A stretch of DNA of 20,934 nucleotides from positions 1 to 20,934 of the forward strand of contig JAUWFX010000012.1 in the NCBI GenBank assembly GCA_030606765.1, read 5' to 3'. Below the pieces are notes generated by a model, which had not been told where the DNA came from, ran no database searches, and saw only the letters and a program-made list of their open reading frames with translations. Shown one piece after another: positions 13,192-20,225 of this stretch; within the stretch, counting starts at the first letter, position 1; each line of letters starts with the position of its first letter. Made by a program: the position numbers and the translations under genes. The stretch is from Dehalococcoidia bacterium. GTDB lineage: Bacteria; Chloroflexota; Dehalococcoidia; GIF9; AB-539-J10.

Positions 13192-14856
13192 ATGACAAGG
13201 CCAATTGAGCTACTGCGTCAGGGGAGAAAAGAAGAGCTATGGCAGATGTGCTGCGGCTTTATTACCCTCAGCCTGGAGGAGTTTATGACTATCCAGAAGA
13301 GACTGCTTCTGGAGGAGATTGAGCTATTAAAGAACAGCGAGCTTGGCAAGAGGGTGATGCGTGGTGCCATGCCTGAGACGGTGGAAGAATTCCGGGAGCA
13401 GGTGCCATTGACCACCTACTCTGATTACCTACCTGAGCTTGTGGAAAAAAGGGAAGACGTGTTGCCGACCAATCCTGCCATGTGGGTGCATACGGTAGGC
13501 AGGGTTGGTGAATATAACCTCAAATGGGTGCCCTTATCCGAGAGATTCTTATATGAATTTGTGAGGGCGGCTGGTGGCGTTGGGCTTCTTGCCTCCTGTG
13601 ACCCTCAAGGCAATTTTCTCGTGAAAGAACATCTGAAAACTCTGTCCACTATGGCATCTCGAAATTATGGATCAGGCGTTGTGGGATACTTAATGCAACA
13701 AGCTCTTGGCTTTGACCTCCTGCCTGCCAATGCCGAGGAAATGACATTTCAAAAGAAGATGGAAGCTGGCTTTAAGGAGGCTTTGTGTCAGGGTCTTGAT
13801 TCTTTCGGTGGCTTGCCCTCTATCTTGGTTTATATCGGGGAGATGTTTAAGCGAGGAGCCATAAGTGTAGATACTCGTTTTTTGCTATCTCATCCCAAAG
13901 CATCTGTTCGCTTCATTAAAGGATTAATCAAGAGCAAGTTGGCTCACCGTCCTATGTTGCCTAAAGATTTATGGTCTGTGAAGGTAGTTGTGGGTGGTGG
14001 CATGGACAGTGCCATTTTCGGGAAAGGGATAGAAGAGCTGTGGGGGAGGAAACCTCTGGAGCTGTATGGTGGCACTGAGGGCGGTATTTATGCCGTTCAG
14101 ACTTGGGATTACGAAGGTATGACTTTTATTCCCAACCTCAACTTTTTTGAGTTCATTCCCGAGAGGGAACACTTCAAATGGCAACTTGACCATTCCTATC
14201 AGCCGAAGACTATTTTACTGGACGAGGTAAAAGCAGGCGAGAATTACGAAATAGTCATCACCAATTTCCATGGCGGTATTATGACTCGATATAGACCTGG
14301 CGATATGGTCAGGATAAGTTCGTTGCGAAATGAAAAACTGAATATTGATATTCCGCAGATGGTATTCTATAGCAGGGCTGATGACCTTATTGATATTGCT
14401 AGTCTTGGTCGGCTGACAGGGAGGATAATCGAGGAGGCAGTTGAAAACACTGACATCGCCTATGTGGATTGGGTAGCACGCAAGGAACTAATTGATAATA
14501 AACCTGCGCTGCATCTCTATCTTGAGCCTAGAAATGAATATATTGCCAGTGAGGAAGGTATGGCAGCAGCGATACGCGAGCAATTTAAGAAATTAGATAG
14601 GAAATATCGGTGCAACTTCTACAGCCTTATTGGCAATATGGAAACTGTGCTTGGCTTAAAGCCCCTAGAGGTTACTTTGCTCCCTCAAGGCGCCTTTTCC
14701 AGCTATATGACTCAACGGCAAGCTGAGGGCGCCGATTTAGCTCACCTGAAGCCACCACATATTAACCCTTCGGATGAAATGCTTTCCTTACTCGGAGCAC
14801 CCAAGGTTGTGGTGGAGGCTGCGCCGGTAACTGAAGCCGAACGTGCAGCTGCTTGA
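13192..14856 (+). CDS. GH3-family acyl-acid amido synthetase-like protein
   Basis: At 554 residues it matches the GH3 branch of the ANL adenylating superfamily. In plants these enzymes adenylate jasmonate or auxin and join the acyl group to an amino acid; bacterial substrates are mostly unknown. ATP-binding motif 2 is clear ('YGGTEGG', 292-298), as is motif 3 ('TRYRPGD', 365-371). Motif 1, normally a Ser/Thr/Gly-rich loop, is 'HTVGRVGEYNLKWVPLS' (100-116), with fewer Ser/Thr than usual, so ATP handling may be altered. The C-terminal cap runs from about residue 400. AGAGG seven bases before ATG 13192 fixes the start. It is followed by a strong terminator and appears monocistronic, with no promoter that I could define. 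No neighbour hints at the substrate. Confidence 0.88.
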   Translation: MTRPIELLRQGRKEELWQMCCGFITLSLEEFMTIQKRLLLEEIELLKNSELGKRVMRGAMPETVEEFREQVPLTTYSDYLPELVEKREDVLPTNPAMWVHTVGRVGEYNLKWVPLSERFLYEFVRAAGGVGLLASCDPQGNFLVKEHLKTLSTMASRNYGSGVVGYLMQQALGFDLLPANAEEMTFQKKMEAGFKEALCQGLDSFGGLPSILVYIGEMFKRGAISVDTRFLLSHPKASVRFIKGLIKSKLAHRPMLPKDLWSVKVVVGGGMDSAIFGKGIEELWGRKPLELYGGTEGGIYAVQTWDYEGMTFIPNLNFFEFIPEREHFKWQLDHSYQPKTILLDEVKAGENYEIVITNFHGGIMTRYRPGDMVRISSLRNEKLNIDIPQMVFYSRADDLIDIASLGRLTGRIIEEAVENTDIAYVDWVARKELIDNKPALHLYLEPRNEYIASEEGMAAAIREQFKKLDRKYRCNFYSLIGNMETVLGLKPLEVTLLPQGAFSSYMTQRQAEGADLAHLKPPHINPSDEMLSLLGAPKVVVEAAPVTEAERAAA

Positions 14857-14907
14857 TGACATTAGCATAGTTTAGAGAAAGCCAGGGCACCTTACCAAGA
14901 CAAGGAA

Positions 14908-14936
14908 GGCGAGGTTTTAACCTCGCCCTTTCGTTT
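14908..14936 (+). terminator. Intrinsic terminator of the GH3-family gene
   Basis: The stem GGCGAGGTT/AACCTCGCC (14908-14927) is closed by a TT loop, with CTTTCGTTT after it. It starts about 50 bp after the stop codon. Confidence 0.75.
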
Positions 14937-14954
14937 ATAGCTCCAAGTCCTTCG

Positions 14955-14984
14955 CAGATTCTTCGCCAGCAGCCCAGAATGACA
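14955..14984. repeat. Degenerate hairpin repeat, AGATTCT variant of family A
   Basis: CAGATTCTTCG, a degenerate centre, then CCAGAATGACA. The outer arms ATTCT/AGAAT are kept. Confidence 0.5.
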
Positions 14985-15031
14985 AAGGCAAACCTTCAAG
15001 TAGTACCTTTGGGGGATTACTAAAGTCCTTC

Positions 15032-15060
15032 TTGACAGTTTCCAAATTTATATCAATAAT
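15032..15060 (+). promoter_or_regulatory. Probable promoter of the GGDEF/HD-GYP gene
   Basis: TTGACA (15032-15037), 17 bp, AATAAT (15055-15060), five of six bases to consensus. The leader would be about 48 nt and made almost wholly of the tandem ribosome-site repeats. Confidence 0.6.
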
Positions 15061-15073
15061 AGCTTTATGTTAG

Positions 15074-15114
15074 AGAGGGTGATATATAGAGGGTGATATA
15101 TAGAGGGTGATATT
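15074..15114 (+). repeat. Three 14-bp direct repeats carrying ribosome binding sites
   Basis: AGAGGGTGATATAT occurs twice exactly (15074-15087, 15088-15101) and once as AGAGGGTGATATT (15102-15114), running directly into ATG 15115. Each unit contains GAGGGTGAT, a good Shine-Dalgarno core, and only the third is at working distance from the start codon. Confidence 0.85.
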
Positions 15115-18100
15115 ATGAATGCTAATGTTTCAATTCCCTTAATTGCTACGGTTGCTTATATCCCCTTATTTGTCATTTTGCTATCTAATCGGCCATGGCA
15201 ACGAAGGCATAAGCTTTTCCTTTTGTTTCTCATTCCTGCCGTACTCTGGAGCTTCAGCACATTCCTTAGTATGAGCGACTTGTTAATACACAATAAACCA
15301 CTCGAAGTTAAAATTGTCCTTTGTATTGCTATCTTGATGCTGGTCCAATTCCATTACTTTGTATGTTCTTTTTATCAGTCCGCGCGCATCAAAATACCAC
15401 TGGCTTATCTTTTCCTAGTAGCCACCATTGTCCTGGCGGCATTGGGCCACATACCCCAGAATGTTGAAATCACTACCAGCGGCATCAATGTCGCCTATGG
15501 TCCCTGGCTCATTGCCATATTTTTACTTTTTCTTTCCATAGTAGGCGCCAGGGATATATATTCCTTGATACAAAAGTACAAGCTCTCACCCAACCCATCG
15601 GAGCGTAATCAGATTGTTTATTTATTTGCTGGTATTGCTGTCTTCACGGTGTTCATTCTTGGCGCTACTGGTCCCCGTGGAGGCGAATTTCCTGTGAGCC
15701 ATATTGGCAACCTTATAATTGCCTGTGTCTTAACCTATGCTATTGTGACCTACCGTCTGCTGGACGTCAGGGTTGTATTCCGCCAAGCCCTTATATACGT
15801 AGTCCTCTATGGCGGTAGTATTGGCATTGTATTACTGCTTTTCACCCTCGCTTATCGGTTCGTCGGCTTCCCGCTTAACTTTGCCTCTTTAGCGGTAACC
15901 ATTGGGCTGGGAATTCCAGCTATCCTGTTTCTTGTTCACAAGGTGCGTGACCTTTGGCAAAGGAAGGTGGAGGAAGCCTTTATCGGCGCAAGATACTCCT
16001 ATCGCAGGCAGTTATCTAACTTTATCGCCAGAATACACGATATTCTCACACTCGAGCAGTTGGGCAGCGAATTCATATCACTGCTTGCTCAGTCAATTGA
16101 CTGTCGGAGAGCTTGTCTGCTTTTGCCCGAGGCTGGAAATGGAGGTTTTGGCGCCCAATTTATCTACCCTCCTGTGGAGGATAATCCCATGGGGGAGTTG
16201 AAATTAAGGCAGGATAGTCCTGTTGTGACCTGGCTGGAGCGCGAAAGCACAATATTACCGGAAAGGAACCTCGCTATCTTTCCTGAATTACAATCTATAT
16301 GGCAGGAGGAGAGAGAGGAAATCCAATTGGCAGGAGTAGAGATGTTCGTTCCTTTAAAGAACAGGGGGGAGCTTGTGGCTGTTCTGGCAATAAGTGATAG
16401 GCGAGATGGAAAGCTTTACGCCGTTGAGGATATTGATTTATTGGAGTTTATCGCCGCCAAAGTGGCAGCGAGCATGGAAAAGGAGTATTCCCATGAGCAA
16501 TTGAGGGAACAAGACGAAGAAACAAGCCTAGTTAATCGTTTAACCTCAATCATAACCTCCAGCATGAGCATTCAGATGATATTTGAAGGTTTCGCCCAGG
16601 AACTAAAGAAAGTGGTGGATATTGATTGGGCAACAATTGCTTTAATTGATGGAAACGAGCTTTATTTTCTAGCTCTATCCAGCACAATAGGTTCTGCTTG
16701 GCAGCCAGAGGAAAGGATACCGCTTGAAGGGACGGCTACGGAGTTGGCATGCCGGGAGAAGCAGGCCATATATGAACCTGATCTGAAACGACATCGCAGA
16801 TTCTGGACATGGGAGAGTCACTGGAAGCAAGGAATTTGTTCTGTTGCTTATCTGCCCTTGAGTGTCACAGACCATGTTATTGGCAGCCTGATTTTAGCCA
16901 GTCGCAAACCTAACGCTTACAACCGTAGGCAAATACAACTTCTGGAAAAGGTGGCTTTGCAGATTGCTGGGCCCGTTGAGAATGCTCAACTTTACGCCCA
17001 ATTGGAACAAAGGTCTCGTATTGATGTGCTTACCGGGCTATTTAATCGACGTCATTTTGAAGAACAACTCAAAGATGAGGTTTCCCGGCATTCTCGTTAT
17101 GGCGATTTGTTCTCCATCTTCATGCTTGACCTGGATAACTTTAAGGCCTATAACGATGCATATGGGCATCCCGCCGGGGACATTCTTCTGAACCAGATAG
17201 GGAAAATTGTCAAAAGCTCTGTCAGGAATGTTGACCAGGCTTTTCGCTATGGCGGCGATGAATTTGTTGTCATTTTGCCCCAGACAGCCAGTGATGATGC
17301 CTATGTCGTAGCTGAGCGAGTTCGAGGGCAGATTGCCGAGGAGATGGAGAAGAAGGCAATTGCTGTGACTTGCAGCATTGGTTTGGCTAGCTATCCTGCA
17401 GATGGAGTGGTAGCTGATGAACTTGTTAACGTGACTGATAATGCTCTTTATTATGCCAAGCGGACTGGAGGTAATCGAATCTACCTTTCCTCCAAGATTT
17501 TGCCTAAGCCGCCGGACAATGGAGGAATTACTGGGATTGCTACCAGAAGTGATAGTCTGAGTGTTATTTATGCCTTAGTCTCGACAGTGGAGGCTAAAGA
17601 CCCCTATACTTATGGTCATTCCAAGAAAGTTAACACTTATGCCGTGGCTTTAGCGGGAGCGATTGGACTATCGCCTGATGAGGTATCCAGGGTGAGCACT
17701 GCTGCTTTGCTTCACGATATTGGCAAAATTGGCATTCCCGATAAAGTGCTTAACAAAAAAGGGAAGCTTAGTGGAGAGGATTGGGAAGCGATTAAGGCTC
17801 ATCCCAGGCTAGGGGCAACTATTATCGGTAACATGCCCCATCTAGTTCCCTGTGTAAATAGCATTTTACATCACCATGAGAGGTGGGATGGAGGTGGCTA
17901 TCCTGAAGGGCTGAAAGACGAAGAGATTCCCATAGAAGCTCGCATCCTCGCCATAGCTGATAGCTTTGAGGCTATGACTGCTGCCCGTCCTTACCGTCCT
18001 GCATTGCCCCTTGAGCAGGTGATAAAAGAACTCAGGCAAGGTGCCGGGCTTCAGTTTGACCCTAAGTTGGTGAAGATCTTCATTGGTATTATCGAGGCCA

Positions 18101-18159
18101 GTATTTCTGAGAGAGTGAAGATAGGTCAAGATGCATCCAGCGAACAATCAGGTCCATAG
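15115..18159 (+). CDS. Membrane c-di-GMP enzyme with GAF, GGDEF and HD-GYP domains
   Basis: The protein (1014 residues) begins with about eight membrane segments (within residues 5-275), like the 7TM input region of sensor kinases. Two GAF-like regions follow (about 300-460 and 490-640). The GGDEF domain (about 655-800) has an intact 'YGGDEF' (712-717) and the inhibitory I-site R704-x-x-D707, so it should make c-di-GMP and be feedback-inhibited. The HD-GYP domain (about 825-1000) has H835, H867-D868, H896, H920-H921, 'GYP' at 928-930 and D949, so it should also be an active phosphodiesterase. Carrying both activities implies that the membrane and GAF inputs set the direction. PilB-type pili are classic c-di-GMP targets, which may link it to the pilus locus. 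TTGACA-type promoter and triple ribosome-site repeats lie upstream. Confidence 0.95.
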   Translation: MNANVSIPLIATVAYIPLFVILLSNRPWQRRHKLFLLFLIPAVLWSFSTFLSMSDLLIHNKPLEVKIVLCIAILMLVQFHYFVCSFYQSARIKIPLAYLFLVATIVLAALGHIPQNVEITTSGINVAYGPWLIAIFLLFLSIVGARDIYSLIQKYKLSPNPSERNQIVYLFAGIAVFTVFILGATGPRGGEFPVSHIGNLIIACVLTYAIVTYRLLDVRVVFRQALIYVVLYGGSIGIVLLLFTLAYRFVGFPLNFASLAVTIGLGIPAILFLVHKVRDLWQRKVEEAFIGARYSYRRQLSNFIARIHDILTLEQLGSEFISLLAQSIDCRRACLLLPEAGNGGFGAQFIYPPVEDNPMGELKLRQDSPVVTWLERESTILPERNLAIFPELQSIWQEEREEIQLAGVEMFVPLKNRGELVAVLAISDRRDGKLYAVEDIDLLEFIAAKVAASMEKEYSHEQLREQDEETSLVNRLTSIITSSMSIQMIFEGFAQELKKVVDIDWATIALIDGNELYFLALSSTIGSAWQPEERIPLEGTATELACREKQAIYEPDLKRHRRFWTWESHWKQGICSVAYLPLSVTDHVIGSLILASRKPNAYNRRQIQLLEKVALQIAGPVENAQLYAQLEQRSRIDVLTGLFNRRHFEEQLKDEVSRHSRYGDLFSIFMLDLDNFKAYNDAYGHPAGDILLNQIGKIVKSSVRNVDQAFRYGGDEFVVILPQTASDDAYVVAERVRGQIAEEMEKKAIAVTCSIGLASYPADGVVADELVNVTDNALYYAKRTGGNRIYLSSKILPKPPDNGGITGIATRSDSLSVIYALVSTVEAKDPYTYGHSKKVNTYAVALAGAIGLSPDEVSRVSTAALLHDIGKIGIPDKVLNKKGKLSGEDWEAIKAHPRLGATIIGNMPHLVPCVNSILHHHERWDGGGYPEGLKDEEIPIEARILAIADSFEAMTAARPYRPALPLEQVIKELRQGAGLQFDPKLVKIFIGIIEASISERVKIGQDASSEQSGP

Positions 18160-18334
18160 TACAGCTAGAAATCCTAAAACAACATCAAAAATTGGAAGGC
18201 AATAACCAAAATGACCAGTCAAAATTCAAAGATGGATTCAAGGAACGTGTCTATGAATTTGCACTTCTTGCATTTTAATTCGCCACTTTGACTTTTTATT
18301 TTTGATTAAATAGATTAAATACTTGTAGTTTAAA
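18160..18334. other. AT-rich spacer with family C-like words
   Basis: 175 bp with runs such as ACCAAAATGACCAGTCAAAA and GACTTTTTATTTTTGATTAA, related to the tracts at 1571 and 6006. No terminator is obvious after the c-di-GMP gene. Confidence 0.4.
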
Positions 18335-19054
18335 ATGCCATTCTGGGAAATATATTCATATTTTTATAGTTTGTCTTTAAGAAACTGGTTCCCTTATGGG
18401 TGCCTTTTAGAAGACCTAAATAATACATTAGACATCAGAGAACGGGAGAATATTTTAGATGCTGGTTGCGGACCCGGACTGGTAATAGAAAAAGTTATTG
18501 AAGAACATACGGGAAAAAGAATAAGCGTTATAGGTCTAGATTTTAGCAGGGGAATGATAAAGCGCGCTCGCAAGAGATGTAAAAATTTTTCTAATGTAAA
18601 GCTTCAAATTGCCGATTTAAACAAAAACCTGGAGTTTCCCGGTAATTTTTTTGATAAAGTGATTTGCTCTAATACACTTTATGCCCTTGAAAACCCACAT
18701 AGAGTCATTTTTGAATTTTACAGAGTTTTAAAGCCGGGCGGTGCAGTGATTATTGCCAACCCCAAACCCAACGCCGGAGAAAAAGAACTCATGAGAGAAC
18801 ATCTAACGGCACTTAAAAAAATCACTCCAATTTACAAGAAAATTTACCATATTTTCATATTTCTTCTACTCATTCCTGTAAATTCAGTTGTTATCACGAT
18901 AAATAAAGTCATCATTGAGAAAGGGGAAGGCAAAGAATATCACTTCTTAGGCAAAGAGGAATTACAAAAAATTCTTCAAGAAGTCGGTTTTACGAGTATC
19001 GACATAAGCTCTTGCTACGTTGATCAAGACTGGCTGGTGAGAGCGGAAAAATAA
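18335..19054 (+). CDS. Class I SAM-dependent methyltransferase, UbiE/Methyltransf_11-like
   Basis: At 239 residues it has a class I methyltransferase core: motif I 'ILDAGCGPG' (40-48), the acidic end of strand 2 ('VIGLDFSRGMIKRA'), the 'DLNKNLEFPGNFFDKVIC' region, and 'EFYRVLKPGGAVII' for motif III. A hydrophobic stretch 'IYHIFIFLLLIPVNSVVITI' near residues 170-190 is unusual for a soluble enzyme and may be a membrane or lipid-substrate contact. The substrate is not predictable. The gene is clearly more A+T-rich than its neighbours (many AAA, AAT and TTT codons), which suggests recent transfer. The start at ATG 18335 has no good ribosome site, so it is less certain than the fold. Confidence 0.8.
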   Translation: MPFWEIYSYFYSLSLRNWFPYGCLLEDLNNTLDIRERENILDAGCGPGLVIEKVIEEHTGKRISVIGLDFSRGMIKRARKRCKNFSNVKLQIADLNKNLEFPGNFFDKVICSNTLYALENPHRVIFEFYRVLKPGGAVIIANPKPNAGEKELMREHLTALKKITPIYKKIYHIFIFLLLIPVNSVVITINKVIIEKGEGKEYHFLGKEELQKILQEVGFTSIDISSCYVDQDWLVRAEK

Positions 19055-19071
19055 GAATATGGGCACAATAG

Positions 19072-19284
19072 GTGAGAAAATTCAATATTGCCTCCCAGAC
19101 ATGGAAGGGAGTGGGGATAACCCCAGACATCTGGCTAGAGCTGGACATGCAGAAACGACAGGCTTCTGAAGAACAGGCGCAGGAACTTAAAAAGGAGTTA
19201 GTGACAGTCCAAAAAGCTCGGGCTAGGAGGAATGTCTACATCAGTAATTTTAGACTGAAACAAGGTCTGCGTCTTGATTTTTGA
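19072..19284 (+). CDS. Short ORF of doubtful coding status
   Basis: A GTG-started frame of 70 codons lies between two methyltransferase genes. The middle ('ELDMQKRQASEEQAQELKKE') would be a charged coiled coil; the last dozen residues are translated from a word-like AT-rich tract. The GTG sits inside AGGTGAG and has no separate ribosome site. It could be a fragment of a lost gene. I recognise no family. Confidence 0.2.
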   Translation: MRKFNIASQTWKGVGITPDIWLELDMQKRQASEEQAQELKKELVTVQKARARRNVYISNFRLKQGLRLDF

Positions 19285-19297
19285 TAGAGTTTGGAAT

Positions 19298-19948
19298 TTA
19301 GCAGTTCTTTACCAGAACACATATGTTGCGTGAGAAATTTCTTATCGGAAGGTGATAGGACTTCTCCGGTGACATAGTAACGATTTCCCAGCCAGTTTTG
19401 ACTAGTAGCTTTCTTAGCTCGCCATAAGAGAAAAGGTGATAGTAGCGGTAAACTATTTTCCCTTTTAGCCTCCAAGGGACCTGTTGTTCTTTGGATTTTA
19501 GCCAGAAGCCTGGTTGTCCATGGTTCCACACGGTCAAAAAAGCCTCGCCCTGGGGCTTTAATACCCGCTTTAATTCTACGAATGCTTTTTCCCTTTCCAC
19601 TCTGTCTTTGATGTGGTGGTAAGTAGCCACTGATATTGCCCAATCGAAGGTATCATTGGGGAAGGGCAGGGATAAGGCATCAGTGGCTATTAAGTTGACA
19701 TAAAGCTTAAACTTGGCAGAATATCTCAGAGCTTGCTTGAGCATGGCAGGGGAGGAATCTACCCCCCAGAGTTCAAAGCCCTGGCTGAAAGGCAAGAAGT
19801 CCGGTCCGTGAGCACAGCCCACATTTAGCAGCTTTCCGCTTTGCCATCTTGTCGCCAGCTCCTCTAACTCTTTTTTTAATAAAGGCCAATGCCTCACCCG
19901 ATACCAGCTTTCAGCTATTTTGTCGAAAACTTCTCTATTTGTGGTCAT
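19298..19948 (-). CDS. Trm9/ALKBH8-like tRNA wobble uridine methyltransferase
   Basis: A 216-residue class I methyltransferase with motif I 'LLNVGCAHGPD' (40-50), the acidic D64 in 'WGVDSSPAML', and 'DALSLPFPNDTFDWAISVAT' (90-109) followed by 'YHH'. Two features point to Trm9/ALKBH8 rather than a generic methyltransferase: the N-terminal 'VFDKIAESWYRVRHWPL' resembles the family's 'YxxIAxxFxxTRxxPW', and 'VYRYYHLFSYGELRKLL' (166-182) closely matches the conserved 'YRYYHLxxxGEL' of yeast Trm9. 'VPW' (157-159) is also shared. Trm9 methylates cm5U34 in tRNA to mcm5U34, the step after Elp3. elp3 is the next gene, divergent. The comparison is from memory, so generic methyltransferase remains possible. 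A -10 TATAAT (19975-19980) and palindrome GCTAAACTTTAGC lie upstream; the ribosome site is weak. Confidence 0.72.
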   Translation of the reverse strand: MTTNREVFDKIAESWYRVRHWPLLKKELEELATRWQSGKLLNVGCAHGPDFLPFSQGFELWGVDSSPAMLKQALRYSAKFKLYVNLIATDALSLPFPNDTFDWAISVATYHHIKDRVEREKAFVELKRVLKPQGEAFLTVWNHGQPGFWLKSKEQQVPWRLKGKIVYRYYHLFSYGELRKLLVKTGWEIVTMSPEKSYHLPIRNFSRNICVLVKNC

Positions 19949-19959
19949 AGATACACTTT

Positions 19960-19972
19960 GCTAAACTTTAGC
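19960..19972. promoter_or_regulatory. 13-bp palindrome in the leader of the Trm9-like gene
   Basis: GCTAAACTTTAGC, with arms GCTAAA/TTTAGC around one central base, lies just downstream of the TATAAT at 19975-19980 and 11 bp before the start codon. It could be an operator or a small leader hairpin. Confidence 0.4.
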
Positions 19973-19974
19973 AT

Positions 19975-20001
19975 ATTATAGTGAAATGCTCATGATCGCA
20001 A
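19975..20001 (-). promoter_or_regulatory. Possible promoter of the Trm9-like gene
   Basis: On the minus strand TATAAT (19975-19980) is perfect. The best -35, TTGCGA (19996-20001), is only four of six bases with a short 15-bp spacer. Confidence 0.4.
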
Positions 20002-20071
20002 TTGTCTATGCTGTCACCCTGAGCCAAAGTTATGACTCTGAACGAAGTGAAGAGGAATTGAGTGGAGAGGC

Positions 20072-20101
20072 GAGATTCTTCGCCTTCGCCTCAGAATGAC
20101 A
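20072..20101. repeat. Hairpin repeat, ATTCT/AGAAT variant
   Basis: GAGATTCTTCG, a short centre, then CGCCTCAGAATGACA. It is the reverse-orientation relative of 5125-5152. Confidence 0.6.
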
Positions 20102-20112
20102 CTTTCATCCTA

Positions 20113-20149
20113 TCATTTCGAGGCTGACGAAGTCAGCCGAAGCAATCTC
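20113..20149. repeat. Hairpin repeat, family A (inverted copy)
   Basis: Reads TCATTTCGA, inner stem GGCTGAC-GAA-GTCAGCC, then GAAGCAATCTC, the reverse complement of the 5947 type with one outer mismatch. Confidence 0.6.
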
Positions 20150-20162
20150 ATGGAAGGGTAGG

Positions 20163-20190
20163 GGATTGCTTCGCTCCGCTCACAATGACA
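20163..20190. repeat. Hairpin repeat, family A (short form)
   Basis: GGATTGCTTCGC-TCC-GCTCACAATGACA, with no extended inner stem. Followed by a fragment GCTCAGAATGACA that ends about 13 bp before the elp3 start. Confidence 0.55.
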
Positions 20191-20225
20191 TTAGGGAGAA
20201 AGGCTCAGAATGACATGGAGCTAGC

